Below, piece after piece: positions 1 through 8,434 of a stretch of DNA of 64,000 bases. Positions within the stretch are counted from its first letter, which is position 1. Each line of letters begins with the position of its first letter. The notes under the pieces are model-generated. The model was given only the letters and a program-made list of their open reading frames with translations. It had not been told where the DNA came from and ran no database searches. Both the position numbers and the translations under genes were made by a program. The stretch lies in the NCBI RefSeq assembly GCF_000956465.1, contig NZ_JYJA01000035.1, positions 1-64,000 on the forward strand, written 5' to 3'. Origin of the DNA: Microbacterium trichothecenolyticum. GTDB lineage: Bacteria > Actinomycetota > Actinomycetes > Actinomycetales > Microbacteriaceae.

Positions 1-19
1 CCGCGCCGCCGGCCCCGCC

Positions 20-90
20 CGCGAGAATCCATCTGACGGCCGAGACAGCGGTTTTCACCCATGGTCTCGGCCGTCAGATGAATTCTCGCG
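20..90. repeat. 27-bp inverted repeat upstream of padR-like gene
   Basis: Arms 20-46 and 64-90 are reverse complements over 27 bp with a single mismatch, separated by a 17-nt loop. The hairpin lies just upstream of the PadR-family start codon at 150. It could be the terminator of an off-window gene, an operator or attenuator for the regulator, or a miniature-element remnant. There is no T-run after the right arm, which argues weakly against a classical intrinsic terminator. Confidence 0.75.
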
Positions 91-149
91 GGGATGGGCC
101 GCTACCCTCGGGCGAGAAGGGCGAGAAGGGCGACAAGGGAGAGAATGCG

Positions 150-758
150 ATGAGTCTGCGCTACGCGCTGCTGGCGATCCTGCGCGTCGGCCCCCTGTCG
201 GGCTACGACCTGCAGAAGCAGTTCCACCAGTCGGTCGGTCACGTGTGGCACGCGCCCGACTCCCAGATCTACCCTGAGCTGCGCAAGATGGAGGAGCTCG
301 GCCTGATCGAGGGCGAGGAGCAGACCCGCGGCGAGCGCGGCACGCGCCGCATGTACCACGTGACGGATGCCGGCGACCGGGCTTTCCTCGCCTGGATGGC
401 CTCCCCCCTCGACTACCAGAGGGTGCGCGACCCCGCGCACCTGCGCGCGGCCTATCTCGAGACCGCGACGCCGGAGGAATCGCGCGCGTTCCTCGAGCGG
501 CACATCGCCCAGTGGCAGGGCGAGCTGGCGCAGTGGGAGGGCGAGCTCGAGCGCATCGACGCGGTCGCCAACCCCATGCTCGTCCGGCGCCTCGCAGTCA
601 CGGCGGATGCAGACCGCGAGCGCACCATCGCCTACAAGCGCTTCGCCTACGAAGGCCTCGTCGAGCGCGCACAGGGCGAGATCGCCTGGGCCCGCCGCGG
701 CCTGGAGCTCGTCGACCGCCTCGACGGCGCCGCGACGAACTCAGCGACCGGGTCCTGA
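150..758 (+). CDS. PadR-family transcriptional regulator
   Basis: A 202-residue protein. Residues ~1-80 form the PadR winged helix (it opens MSLRYALLAIL and carries SGYDLQKQF, both family hallmarks); residues ~95-200 form the helical dimerisation domain of the Vir/AphA-like type. PadR proteins usually repress adjacent genes and let go of DNA on binding a small, often phenolic, ligand. The frame is open upstream to 78, but ATG 150 follows AAGGGAGAG at 135-143 and gives the usual family N-terminus; the extra codons would be Gly/Lys-rich and overlie the inverted repeat. The gene converges on an aldehyde dehydrogenase, so its own target is probably itself or a gene off the left edge. Family firm, ligand unknown. 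Confidence 0.85.
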   Translation: MSLRYALLAILRVGPLSGYDLQKQFHQSVGHVWHAPDSQIYPELRKMEELGLIEGEEQTRGERGTRRMYHVTDAGDRAFLAWMASPLDYQRVRDPAHLRAAYLETATPEESRAFLERHIAQWQGELAQWEGELERIDAVANPMLVRRLAVTADADRERTIAYKRFAYEGLVERAQGEIAWARRGLELVDRLDGAATNSATGS

Positions 759-799
759 TCCGGTCGCGGACCCGACCGGCGTCCACGGGGCCCCGTCCC

Positions 800-870
800 G
801 GGCCTGGGGCGCATCCCGTCCGTTGGGGCGCGGATTGCGCACCCCAACGGGACGAATCGCTCCCCGCACC
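800..870. repeat. Dispersed palindromic repeat, copy 1 (convergent junction)
   Basis: A ~71-bp element centred on CCGTTGGGG/CCCCAACGG arms with inner GCGC pairs. A second copy with the same order of words, in the same orientation, occurs at 17774-17843. Both sit between convergent genes, so a bidirectional terminator role is plausible. The two copies also mark the ends of the aromatic catabolic island. Confidence 0.7.
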
Positions 871-903
871 CGGAAGACGGCTCAGAGCCGAACCCGAATC
901 AGG

Positions 904-2400
904 TCAGTGGGCCATCGAGGCCAGCGCCTCCGGGTCGAGGGTCGCGATCGAGCGGGTGTCCTGGAAGGCGCGGACGCCCTCGATCCCCTGCTCGCGACCG
1001 AACCCGGACTGCTTCATCCCGCCGAACGGGGCGCGCAGGTCGAGGCGCGTCGCGCCGTGGTCGTTGACCCAGACGTAGCCGCACTCCAGCTGCGAGCCGA
1101 CCCGCTGCGCGGCCTCGGGCGAGGCCGTCCACACCGAGCCGCACAGGCCGCCCCACGTGTCATTGGCGAGGCGCACGGCCTCGGCCTCGTCGTCGAACGG
1201 GATCACCGGGATGACCGGACCGAACTGCTCCTGAGTGACCACGCGCAGGTCGAGACCAGGGTCGACCACGATCGCGGGCCGAACGAAGTTGCCGCCGGCC
1301 AGGTCGCCGCCGGGAAGCTCGCCGAATTCGCGGACGTCGGCGCCGGCATCCTTCGCCTCCTGGATGATCTCGTCGACGAACGCCTTCTGGGCCGGCTGGT
1401 GCAGGGGGCCCATCGTGGTGCCCTCGTCGAGCCCGTAGCCCAGCCGTGCCGCCTCGAGCCGGGCCGTGAGTCCCGCCACGAGCTCGTCGACCCGCGAGCG
1501 GTGCACGAACACGCGCTTGGCGTTCATGCAGATCTGACCGGTGGTGTCGTAGATCGCCGCGTACAGCCGGTCGAGGTGGGCATCGTCGAGGATCGCGTCG
1601 TCGAGGAACACCGCCGCGTCGTTGCCGCCGAGCTCGAGCGTGACCCGGGTGAGGGTCTTCGACGCCATCTCCATGATCCGCTTGCCGCCGTTGACGCTGC
1701 CCGTGAAGCACACCTTCGCGATGTCGGGGTTCTGGATGAGGCCGGCCATGTCCTGGTCGCGTCCGGTCACGACGTTGAGCACGCCGGGCGGCAGCTTCTC
1801 CGCCACGCGCTGCACGACACGGGTCGTCGCGAGCGGCGCCGAGGGCGGCGGCTTCACGATCGCGGTGTTGCCCGCCAGCAGGGCGTGCGGCAGGGCGGCG
1901 CCGAGGATCGCGATCGGCCAGTTGAACGGCACGATCACCGTGACGACCCCGAGGGGCTGGTACGTCACGTCGGTCGAGACCGGGATCGCCCCGGGGATCG
2001 GAGGCAGCGTCTTGGAGGCGTCGACCTCGTCGGCGAGCATGAGCGCGAGGTTCCAGCGGATCTCGAACACGAGGCCGTCGATCCAGGCCTCCATGCGGAT
2101 CTTGCCGTTCTCCTGCGACAGGATCGCGGCGTCCTCGTCGCGGTCGTCGGCGATGCCCGCGATCGCGGCGGCCATCTGGGCGGCGCGCTCCTGCGGTGTG
2201 AGCGCCGCCCACGCCGGGAAGGCCTTCTTCGCCGCGGCGACGGCATCCTTCACATCCGATTCCGTCGCGGCCGCGGCCTCACCCACGACCGCGCCCGGCT
2301 TGCCGGGGTCGGGGATCGTCAGCACGTCGTCGGTGAAGCGCTCCTCACCTCCGATGAACAGGCCTGTCCGGACCGCAGTCCCCATCGCCGTCTCGCCCAT
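904..2400 (-). CDS. NAD(P)-dependent aldehyde dehydrogenase
   Basis: A full-length class 3-type ALDH of 498 residues. Visible landmarks are PFNWP around Asn160, the general-base Glu256 in VTLELGGN, and the nucleophile Cys291 in GQICMNAKR, so the active site is complete. It oxidises an aldehyde to the acid with NAD(P)+. Start ATG 2400 has GGAGAGG 8-9 nt upstream; a second in-frame ATG lies five codons later. It is divergent from a GntR/FCD regulator, with a palindromic operator between them that also occurs at two other promoters of the island. That context suggests an aromatic aldehyde such as a vanillin- or syringaldehyde-type compound feeding the demethylases, which is inference; the sequence alone does not fix the substrate. 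Confidence 0.88.
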   Translation of the reverse strand: MGETAMGTAVRTGLFIGGEERFTDDVLTIPDPGKPGAVVGEAAAATESDVKDAVAAAKKAFPAWAALTPQERAAQMAAAIAGIADDRDEDAAILSQENGKIRMEAWIDGLVFEIRWNLALMLADEVDASKTLPPIPGAIPVSTDVTYQPLGVVTVIVPFNWPIAILGAALPHALLAGNTAIVKPPPSAPLATTRVVQRVAEKLPPGVLNVVTGRDQDMAGLIQNPDIAKVCFTGSVNGGKRIMEMASKTLTRVTLELGGNDAAVFLDDAILDDAHLDRLYAAIYDTTGQICMNAKRVFVHRSRVDELVAGLTARLEAARLGYGLDEGTTMGPLHQPAQKAFVDEIIQEAKDAGADVREFGELPGGDLAGGNFVRPAIVVDPGLDLRVVTQEQFGPVIPVIPFDDEAEAVRLANDTWGGLCGSVWTASPEAAQRVGSQLECGYVWVNDHGATRLDLRAPFGGMKQSGFGREQGIEGVRAFQDTRSIATLDPEALASMAH

Positions 2401-2498
2401 GGAACGTCCACCTCTCCGTGTTGTCCAACGTGGATCCGCCTCGGGTCGGCGCGGATCGACACCTCTCCCAGCGTGCCTCTCCCATGCGCCTGAATCAA

Positions 2499-2514
2499 GA
2501 TTGTCGACGATTTT
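2499..2514. promoter_or_regulatory. Candidate GntR/FCD operator, site A
   Basis: GATTGTCGACGATTTT: a palindrome ATTGT-CG-ACgAT with one mismatched position, midway between the aldehyde dehydrogenase and the GntR gene. Near-identical sites lie at 8260-8275 and 14145-14160. The TTGTnnnACAA-like form fits operators of FadR-type GntR proteins. Confidence 0.6.
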
Positions 2515-2607
2515 CGCGCGGATTTCGTATGAGATTCTTCGCGTCGATCGGCGCCACGCGAGATAGTGTCAGTGCACGGATGAAGGCGCCGAAGGAGGTT
2601 GGCCGAG

Positions 2608-3267
2608 ATGACGGATGCTGCAGTGCTGAGCGACGACGAGACGATCGAGCGTCCCGACCTGACGCAGGTGATCCGCGAGGCGATCCTCGACGCGCAGTTC
2701 GCGCCGCATCAGCGCCTCATCGAGGCCGATCTCAGCGAGCGCTACGGCGCTTCGCGGGCCTCCGTGCGCACGGCTCTGCTGAACCTCGCCGGCGAAGGCC
2801 TCGTCGAGCGCCTCCCCAACCGCGGTGCGCGCGTGCGGGCCATCACCGTCGACGAGGCGATCGAGATCGTCGAGGTGCGCATCGGCCTCGAGACGCTGTG
2901 CGCCCGCAAGGCGGCCGAGAACCTCACCCCCGCCGACGCCGACCAGCTGCGGGCGCTGCGCGCCGACATCGAGGCCGCGATCGGATCCGGCGACCTGATG
3001 GCGTACTCGCGCCTCAACCAGGAGCTCGACCGCCGCATCCGAGACCTCAGCCGCCACGGCACCGCGACCCAGCTGCTCGAGCGCCTGCGCGCTCAGTCGG
3101 CCCGTCACCAGTTCCGTCTCGCCTTCCACCCCGGCCGCGCCGCGACGTCCGCCCCCGAGCACATCGCGATCATCGACGCGATCCTCTCGAAGGACCCCGA
3201 CGCCGCCGAAGCCGCCACCCGCGCCCACCTGTCGGGCATCGTCGAGGTGCTGCACGGCATGGAGTGA
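2608..3267 (+). CDS. GntR-family regulator, FadR/FCD subfamily
   Basis: A 219-residue regulator: N-terminal GntR winged helix (~15-80, with DLSERYGASRASVRTALLNL as the DNA-reading region) and an all-helical FCD ligand domain (~85-210) with the His/Asp-rich positions typical of metal-assisted carboxylate binding. FCD regulators usually sense organic or aromatic acids. ATG 2608 is preferred over an in-frame TTG at 2599 because AAGGAGG at 2592-2598 sits 9 nt before it. The divergent aldehyde dehydrogenase, and operator-like palindromes here and at two further divergent regions of the cluster, make this the likely master switch of the island; that is inferred from the shared sites. A strong hairpin terminator follows. 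Confidence 0.88.
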   Translation: MTDAAVLSDDETIERPDLTQVIREAILDAQFAPHQRLIEADLSERYGASRASVRTALLNLAGEGLVERLPNRGARVRAITVDEAIEIVEVRIGLETLCARKAAENLTPADADQLRALRADIEAAIGSGDLMAYSRLNQELDRRIRDLSRHGTATQLLERLRAQSARHQFRLAFHPGRAATSAPEHIAIIDAILSKDPDAAEAATRAHLSGIVEVLHGME

Positions 3268-3364
3268 GGCACCGTCCTCGCTCCGTCGCACGCGAGAGAC
3301 CACGAACGCGCTGAACCACCACCGCGGGGATGGTTCCGCGGTGCGATCGCGGTTTCTCGGCAAC

Positions 3365-3404
3365 GGCGAAGGGGCGGACGGATGCCTCCGCCCGCCCCCT
3401 CGCC
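3365..3404. terminator. Bidirectional hairpin between GntR gene and ABC binding protein gene
   Basis: Arms 3365-3382 and 3387-3404 pair over 18 bp with two mismatches around a 4-nt TGCC loop. It lies between convergent genes and has no clear T-run, as is common for high-GC actinobacterial terminators. Confidence 0.7.
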
Positions 3405-3413
3405 CCGCTCAGG

Positions 3414-4682
3414 TCATTCGTCCCAGGATTCGGCCGGGGCGTAGCCCTTGCCGTTGTACTTCTGCACCTGCACGGTCGAGACGGCCGGCTGGCCGTCGAC
3501 GGTCGTGTCGACCGTCGAGCCCTCGAGCATGAGCGGTGCGGTGTAGCCCGAGATCGTGCGAAGCTGTTCCATGAAGTCGGCGCGCGTCGGCTCGGTCATC
3601 TTCGCGAAGACCTGCTCCAGCGTCGCGCCGACCTGGTACGACCAGACGCAGTGCGGGAACGCCGGCGGGTCGGGGTAGTTCCCGAACTCCTTGAGCTCCG
3701 ACAGGAATGCGGCGCCCTCTTCGCTGTCGGCGAAGGTGGGTGCCGCCGCCGACTGCGCGAAGGCGACGGTGTAGACACCGGGGAACGCGGCCGCGCCACC
3801 CGGCTCGAGGATCGCGCTCGGGCTCGAGGTGTTCGACGGCAGGAACCACGAGGGCAGCCAGCCGAGTTCCTGCGTCTTCTGCAGCGACGAGATCACCAGC
3901 GGGGTGATCGACATCGCGTTGAAGAACACGTCGGCGCCCGAGCCCGCGAGTTCGGTCAACTGCGCGTCGACCGATGTGTCGGTGGCCTCATATGTGAGCT
4001 CCTTCACGACCTCGATGTTGTCGGCGCCCTCGATGCCCGACTTGAAGCCCTCGACGTAGCCTTCGCCGTAGTCGTCGTTCTGCGACAGGATCGCCACCTT
4101 GTGGTCTTCACCCGATCCGGCCAGCAGCTCACCGAAGGCCTGACCCTCGTTCAGGTAGGTCGGCACGAAGCCGAGCTGCCAGGGGCTCTCCTCCGCGTCG
4201 CTGAAGATCGGATCGCCCGTCATGATCAGCGCCTGCGGCACCTCGTCGGCGATCGCCGCTTCGCGCCACGCGCGGTTGGTGGGGGTGCCGAGGCCGGCAG
4301 TCATCGCGAACACGCTGCTCTTGAGCTGGTCGTAGTTGGCCTTCGCCTTCTGCGGGTCGTACTCGTCGTCGAGCGCTTCGATCTCGACCTTGCGGGTCTT
4401 GCCGTCGCCGAACTCCACCCCCCCGTCGGCGTTCTTGGCGCCGAAGTAGGCGGTGATGCCCGCGACGGTGCACGTGCCGGGGCCCGCCGTGGGTCCCGAC
4501 AGCGGCGTCGTGATGCCGAGCGTGATCGAGCTGTCGGTGATGCCGGGACTCGCCTCGGCCGCGCCGTCTTCGGTGCTGTTCGGCGTTCCGCCGCCGCGCG
4601 AGCAGCCGGCGGCGAGGACGGCGACGATGCCGATCCCGGCGACGACCGAGGCGACACGCATCCTCCTGCGGTTCGTGCTCAT
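3414..4682 (-). CDS. ABC transporter substrate-binding lipoprotein (type I, LivJ-like)
   Basis: A 422-residue periplasmic-binding-fold lipoprotein. The N-terminus is MSTNRRRM, a hydrophobic stretch, then lipobox LAAGC with the acylated Cys27, so it is anchored outside the membrane. The mature part resembles peripla_BP_6 (leucine/urea/aromatic-acid binders): ITLGITTPLSGP opening and SQNDDYGEGYVEGFK in the second lobe. It is the last gene of the leftward set livG-livF-livH-livM-SBP, 21 nt after the permease gene. Receptors of this class in aromatic-degrading bacteria bind benzoate or cinnamate derivatives, and placement inside a demethylation/gallate cluster suggests the same here. Amino acids remain possible. 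Confidence 0.87.
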   Translation of the reverse strand: MSTNRRRMRVASVVAGIGIVAVLAAGCSRGGGTPNSTEDGAAEASPGITDSSITLGITTPLSGPTAGPGTCTVAGITAYFGAKNADGGVEFGDGKTRKVEIEALDDEYDPQKAKANYDQLKSSVFAMTAGLGTPTNRAWREAAIADEVPQALIMTGDPIFSDAEESPWQLGFVPTYLNEGQAFGELLAGSGEDHKVAILSQNDDYGEGYVEGFKSGIEGADNIEVVKELTYEATDTSVDAQLTELAGSGADVFFNAMSITPLVISSLQKTQELGWLPSWFLPSNTSSPSAILEPGGAAAFPGVYTVAFAQSAAAPTFADSEEGAAFLSELKEFGNYPDPPAFPHCVWSYQVGATLEQVFAKMTEPTRADFMEQLRTISGYTAPLMLEGSTVDTTVDGQPAVSTVQVQKYNGKGYAPAESWDE

Positions 4683-4703
4683 GGTCCTGCCTCTCTGTGT
4701 GGG

Positions 4704-5813
4704 TTATGACTGTGTCGTTGACGGTGGTGGGGTCGATGGGGGCGTCGGCGGGCCGCCGAGGGCGTCCGCGACCGCCGAGGTGCCGGCGACGGATGCCGCG
4801 GCATCCGTCCGCTTCGCGTCCACGTTCGGCGCGGCCCCTCGTGGCGAGCCCGAGCCGCGGTCGGGGCGCCGCCACAGCCGCGGCAGCGAGACGAGGCCGC
4901 CAGGGAGGACGAAGAGCACGACGAGGAGGATGGCGCCCTGCAGCATCGCCGTGATGTTCGGGTCGATGAGGTTGGTGATCTGCGGAAGCACCACGTACCA
5001 GACGCCGCCGAGGAGCGAGCCGATGATGCTGCCGGCGCCTCCGATGACCATCGACGCGAGCAGTTCGATCGAGTGACCGAAGTGCAGCGTCTCGGGCGAC
5101 GTGTACTGGATCACGACCATGTAGAGGAATCCGCTGACGCCGCCGATGAGCGAGGCGATCGTGAACGCCAGCACCTTGTAGCGGTACGGCGAGACACCCA
5201 TGGACGCCGCGACCGCCTCGTTGCCCTTCACGATCGCGAACGCACGGCCGTATTTGCCGCGCACGAGGTTGCGGGTGAGCAGGAATGTGATGCCGCCGAT
5301 GAGGATCACGATGTACAGCTGCCACTGGTCGTCGTACAGGCCTGTCCACTCGGGGGCGTCCGAGAAGCGCGCGGAGGTGCCCTGCGATCCCCCGGTGAAG
5401 TCCGACAGCCTCTTGGCGAGCGGGAGGCCCACCAGGGGGAGCGCGATCGTCACCATCGCGATCGCGAGCCCGCCCAGGCGCGCCGCGGCGAGCGCGACGA
5501 GAAGCCCGAGCACCGCCGGCAGGACGCCCGCGAACAGGAAGACGAGCGCGATGTTCCAGCCCGCGTTGACGCCGAAGGCGGTGGCGTAGGCGCCCGCACC
5601 GACGAAGAAGATCTGACCCAGCGAGACCTGGCCGGTGTAGCCCATCACCACGTTCAGTCCGAGCACCGCGACGGCGAAGACGCCGATGCGCGCGATCGTC
5701 TGGTTGGCGAACTCGGGCAGGATGAGCGGCCCGACTGCGAGCAGCACGACGACGAGGCCGATCCACGCCCACCTCACCCAGGGGCGACTCCAGAACTCCG
5801 TGGTCGAAGCCAT
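4704..5813 (-). CDS. livM: Branched-chain-type ABC transporter permease, LivM family
   Basis: A 369-residue permease starting MASTTEFWSRPW at 5813. Multiple hydrophobic segments (about 9-10) and the LivM-type signature GYTGQVSLGQIFFVGAGAY around residues 60-80 identify it. The frame stays open further upstream, but ATG 5813 overlaps the stop of livH as TGATG (one shared base), the usual arrangement for translational coupling. The C-terminal ~60 residues are a hydrophilic Ala/Pro/Thr-rich tail, longer than usual in the family. Near the C-terminus the DNA contains a perfect 20-bp palindrome at 4789-4808. It forms the translocation channel together with LivH. Confidence 0.86.
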   Translation of the reverse strand: MASTTEFWSRPWVRWAWIGLVVVLLAVGPLILPEFANQTIARIGVFAVAVLGLNVVMGYTGQVSLGQIFFVGAGAYATAFGVNAGWNIALVFLFAGVLPAVLGLLVALAAARLGGLAIAMVTIALPLVGLPLAKRLSDFTGGSQGTSARFSDAPEWTGLYDDQWQLYIVILIGGITFLLTRNLVRGKYGRAFAIVKGNEAVAASMGVSPYRYKVLAFTIASLIGGVSGFLYMVVIQYTSPETLHFGHSIELLASMVIGGAGSIIGSLLGGVWYVVLPQITNLIDPNITAMLQGAILLVVLFVLPGGLVSLPRLWRRPDRGSGSPRGAAPNVDAKRTDAAASVAGTSAVADALGGPPTPPSTPPPSTTQS

Positions 5814-6694
5814 CAGACGCGCACCACCGCTTTCCGGCCGAACAGGCCCTGTGGCCGCACGATGAGCACGACGAAGATGAGGATGAACGGCACCGCGATC
5901 TTGAGGTCGTGTCCGATGAAGGGGATGTAGACGGCCGCGAGGTTCTCGAGCACGCCGATCAGCCACGCCGCGACGACGACGCCGATGGGGCTCGTCAGGC
6001 CGCCGAGGATGCAGGCCGCGAGCGCATAGACGAGCGCGGAGTCCATCATCCCCGGGGTCAGCGTCAGCTGCGGGGCGACGAGGACGCCGGCGACGGCGCC
6101 CAGCACGGCGGCGAGCCCCCAGCCGACCATCAGGCTGCGGCCGACGTTGATGCCCGAGAACGCCGAGGAGGCCGGATTGATCGCGACCGCCCGCAGCGCC
6201 AGGCCGAGCTTGGTGCCGAGGAACAGCGCCTGCATGAGGATCATGATCGCGACGATCACGAGGATCGTCCCGAGCGAGCGCACACTGATGACGGCGCCGG
6301 CGACCTTGATCGTCTCGAGCGGGAAGAGGGAGGGGAAGAGCCGGTTGTTGTACGTCCAGATCCACGCGCACACGCCCGTGATGAGGGTGAGCAGGCCGAT
6401 GGTGACGACGACCGCGGTGTCGGGGTCGCCGCGCTCGAAGCGGCGGATGAGGTACCGCTCGATGAGTGCACCGAGGAAGAACGACGCGACGATCGCGATG
6501 AGGATCGCCAGCACGAGCGGGATGCCGAACCCGTTGAGCGCCCATGCGATGTAGGCCGACAGCACGGCCATGCCGCCCTGCGCGAAGTTGATGAGGCCCG
6601 TGGCCTGGTTGACCAGCACGATCGCGAGCGCGAGCGCCGCATAGATCGACCCCGTCGACAGTCCGTCGATCACGAGCTGGATGAACGTGCCCAC
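5813..6694 (-). CDS. livH: Branched-chain-type ABC transporter permease, LivH family
   Basis: A 293-residue integral membrane protein with the LivH family opening (LVIDGLSTGSIYAALALA, NFAQGGMAVLSAYI) and about eight hydrophobic segments. The start is GTG at 6694 with GGGAGG a few nt upstream. Only 2 nt separate it from the livF stop, and its own stop overlaps the livM start, so the genes are cotranscribed. Length matches the family. Substrate follows from the binding protein and is probably an aromatic carboxylate, by context only. Confidence 0.87.
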   Translation of the reverse strand: MGTFIQLVIDGLSTGSIYAALALAIVLVNQATGLINFAQGGMAVLSAYIAWALNGFGIPLVLAILIAIVASFFLGALIERYLIRRFERGDPDTAVVVTIGLLTLITGVCAWIWTYNNRLFPSLFPLETIKVAGAVISVRSLGTILVIVAIMILMQALFLGTKLGLALRAVAINPASSAFSGINVGRSLMVGWGLAAVLGAVAGVLVAPQLTLTPGMMDSALVYALAACILGGLTSPIGVVVAAWLIGVLENLAAVYIPFIGHDLKIAVPFILIFVVLIVRPQGLFGRKAVVRV

Positions 6695-6696
6695 CC

Positions 6697-7407
6697 TCAG
6701 CCTCCCAGGTACGCGCGGCGGATCTCGTCCATGCCCTTGAGCTCCGCGGTCGAGCCGGTCAGGACGTTGCGCCCCGTCTCGAGCACGGTCGCGCTGTCGA
6801 CGAGGGTGAAGGCGAGGTTGGCGTTCTGCTCCACCACGACCATCGCGATGCCCGACTCCGTGCGCAGCCGCCCGATCGCCTGGTAGACGGCCTTGGCGGT
6901 GCTGGGAGCGAGACCGAGGGATGCCTCGTCCAGGAGCAGCAGCCGCGGCCGGGCCATGATCGCCCGCGCGATGGCGAGCATCTGCTGCTCTCCTCCCGAC
7001 AGCGCGGACCCGTTGGAGCGGATGCGGTCCGCGAGCTGCGGGAAGAGCTCGAGGCAGTAGTCGACGTCGGCGCGGATCGCCTTGGCGTCCTTGCGGCGGT
7101 ATGCGCCGACACGAAGGTTCTCGCGCACCGTGAGGTCGGAGAGCGTGCCTCGCCCCTCGGGCACGTGTGCGATGCCCAGCGCGGCGACCTGGTCGGGGCG
7201 GAGGCCTCGGAGGTCCTTGCCGTCGAAGCGGATGGTGCCCGTCGAGCGCACGGTACCCGACACCGCGCGGAGCGTCGTCGTCTTGCCGGCGCCGTTGGCT
7301 CCGAGGATGCCGACGGCGCCGCCCTCGGGGACGGTGAGCGACACGCCCTCGAGCACCTGGACGCGCCCGTAGAACGCTCGGACGTCGGCGAGTTCAAGCA
7401 GCGTCAT
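6697..7407 (-). CDS. livF: ABC transporter ATP-binding protein, LivF family
   Basis: A 236-residue ATPase subunit: Walker A GANGAGKTT near residue 35, the signature LSGGEQQMLAIARA near 140, Walker B LLLLDEASLGLAP just after, and a conserved H-loop region replaced by the LivF-typical VVVEQN. It energises uptake together with LivG. GGAAGGA precedes ATG 7407, and the first 14 bp overlap the end of livG, a further sign of a tight operon. Confidence 0.88.
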   Translation of the reverse strand: MTLLELADVRAFYGRVQVLEGVSLTVPEGGAVGILGANGAGKTTTLRAVSGTVRSTGTIRFDGKDLRGLRPDQVAALGIAHVPEGRGTLSDLTVRENLRVGAYRRKDAKAIRADVDYCLELFPQLADRIRSNGSALSGGEQQMLAIARAIMARPRLLLLDEASLGLAPSTAKAVYQAIGRLRTESGIAMVVVEQNANLAFTLVDSATVLETGRNVLTGSTAELKGMDEIRRAYLGG

Positions 7408-8173
7408 CGACCGCGTCCTTCCCGAGGTAGGCCTCGATGACCCGCGAATCGGACTGGGCCTCGGCGGCCGAGCCCTCCATGAGCTTTCGCCCGTGGTCGA
7501 GCACGACGACGCGGTCGGTGAGGGCGGAGATGAGCCCCATGTTGTGCTCGACGATCACGACCGTGATGTCGTCGTCGCGGACGCGCCGCACGGTCTCGAT
7601 CAGCTGCTCGACCTCGGAGTGCGGCAGGCCGGCGGCCGGCTCGTCGAGGAGGAGCAGCCGCGGCTTCATGAGGAGCGCGCGGCAGAGCTCGACACCCTTG
7701 TGCAGCCCGTGGGAGAGCTCGTCGGCCCGGGTCTTCGCGGCCCACCCCAGACCATGGCTCTCGAGGAGGTCGAGCGCCTCCCGGCGCAGCGCCTTCTCGG
7801 ACCGCACCGTGCGCGGCAGGCGCAGCGACCACTCCACCGCGCCGCCGGGAAGCCGGCTGTGGGCGCCGAGCAGCACGTTCTCGAGCACCGTCTCGCGCAG
7901 CTGCAGCGCCGGATGCTGGAAGGTGCGCGCGAGGCCGTGCCGGGCGAGCGTGGCGGGCGGCGAGCCGAGCACCTCGTCGTCGTCGATCGTGATCGAGCCG
8001 GCGCTCGGCCGGTAGTGCCCGCTCACGCAGTTGAACAGCGATGTCTTGCCGGCGCCGTTGGGCCCGACGAGACCGAAGATCTGCCCGGCTTCGACCGTGA
8101 AGGTCACGTCTTCGAGCACCTCGACGCCGCCGAACTGAAGGCTGACGTCGCGGACTGCGAGCCGAGCGCCCAT
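7394..8173 (-). CDS. livG: ABC transporter ATP-binding protein, LivG family
   Basis: A 259-residue ATPase and the first gene of the leftward transporter operon. Walker A GPNGAGKTS near residue 38, signature LSHGLHKGVELCRAL (the usual LSGG reads LSHG, a common variation in LivG proteins), Walker B LLLLDEPAAGL, H-loop IVEHNM. AAAGGTGGAG precedes ATG 8173. The 261-bp divergent region towards the demethylase gene carries a GntR-type operator at 8260-8275, so importer and first demethylase are likely co-regulated. Confidence 0.88.
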   Translation of the reverse strand: MGARLAVRDVSLQFGGVEVLEDVTFTVEAGQIFGLVGPNGAGKTSLFNCVSGHYRPSAGSITIDDDEVLGSPPATLARHGLARTFQHPALQLRETVLENVLLGAHSRLPGGAVEWSLRLPRTVRSEKALRREALDLLESHGLGWAAKTRADELSHGLHKGVELCRALLMKPRLLLLDEPAAGLPHSEVEQLIETVRRVRDDDITVVIVEHNMGLISALTDRVVVLDHGRKLMEGSAAEAQSDSRVIEAYLGKDAVDDAA

Positions 8174-8259
8174 GGCTCCACCTTTCGCATCGTCGCGTCG
8201 TCGTGGTCGGTCGGGGACTCGAGTCCTCCCCTGGTTGGGAAGCTACGGATCCACGGCGA

Positions 8260-8275
8260 GATTGTCAACGATTTT
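8260..8275. promoter_or_regulatory. Candidate GntR/FCD operator, site B
   Basis: GATTGTCAACGATTTT, differing from site A (2499-2514) at one base, lies in the divergent region between the transporter operon and the first O-demethylase gene. The ATTGTnnACgAT core is at 8261-8272. Confidence 0.6.
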
Positions 8276-8347
8276 GGTGTGAAGTTCCGCGACCGTGATC
8301 TTGCGACTCCGATGCTGGCGCGCAGGGCGGTCGGCTGCGGCATCCGT

Positions 8348-8362
8348 TTCCGCTCAACGGAA
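8348..8362. promoter_or_regulatory. Short dyad, possible IclR operator
   Basis: TTCCG-CTCAA-CGGAA is a perfect 5-bp dyad about 31 bp upstream of the TACGCT box (8393-8398) that precedes the first demethylase gene. IclR-family operators are often short dyads of this kind, and an IclR gene follows the demethylase. I saw no match upstream of the second demethylase, so support is weak. Confidence 0.3.
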
Positions 8363-8434
8363 CTTCTCGACGAACCTGGGCGGAGTCGCTCCTACGCTGA
8401 CCGCAGCTTCCCCATCAACGAAGGAGGGTCGACG

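Noticed and set aside
78..149. Longer start for the PadR-type regulator
   Set aside because: The added residues are Gly/Lys-rich, lie over the inverted repeat and are not family-like; ATG 150 has a ribosome-binding site.
8348..8362. Firm assignment of an IclR operator
   Set aside because: Only one 5-bp dyad was found and it has no counterpart at the second demethylase promoter, so it is listed as a weak candidate only.
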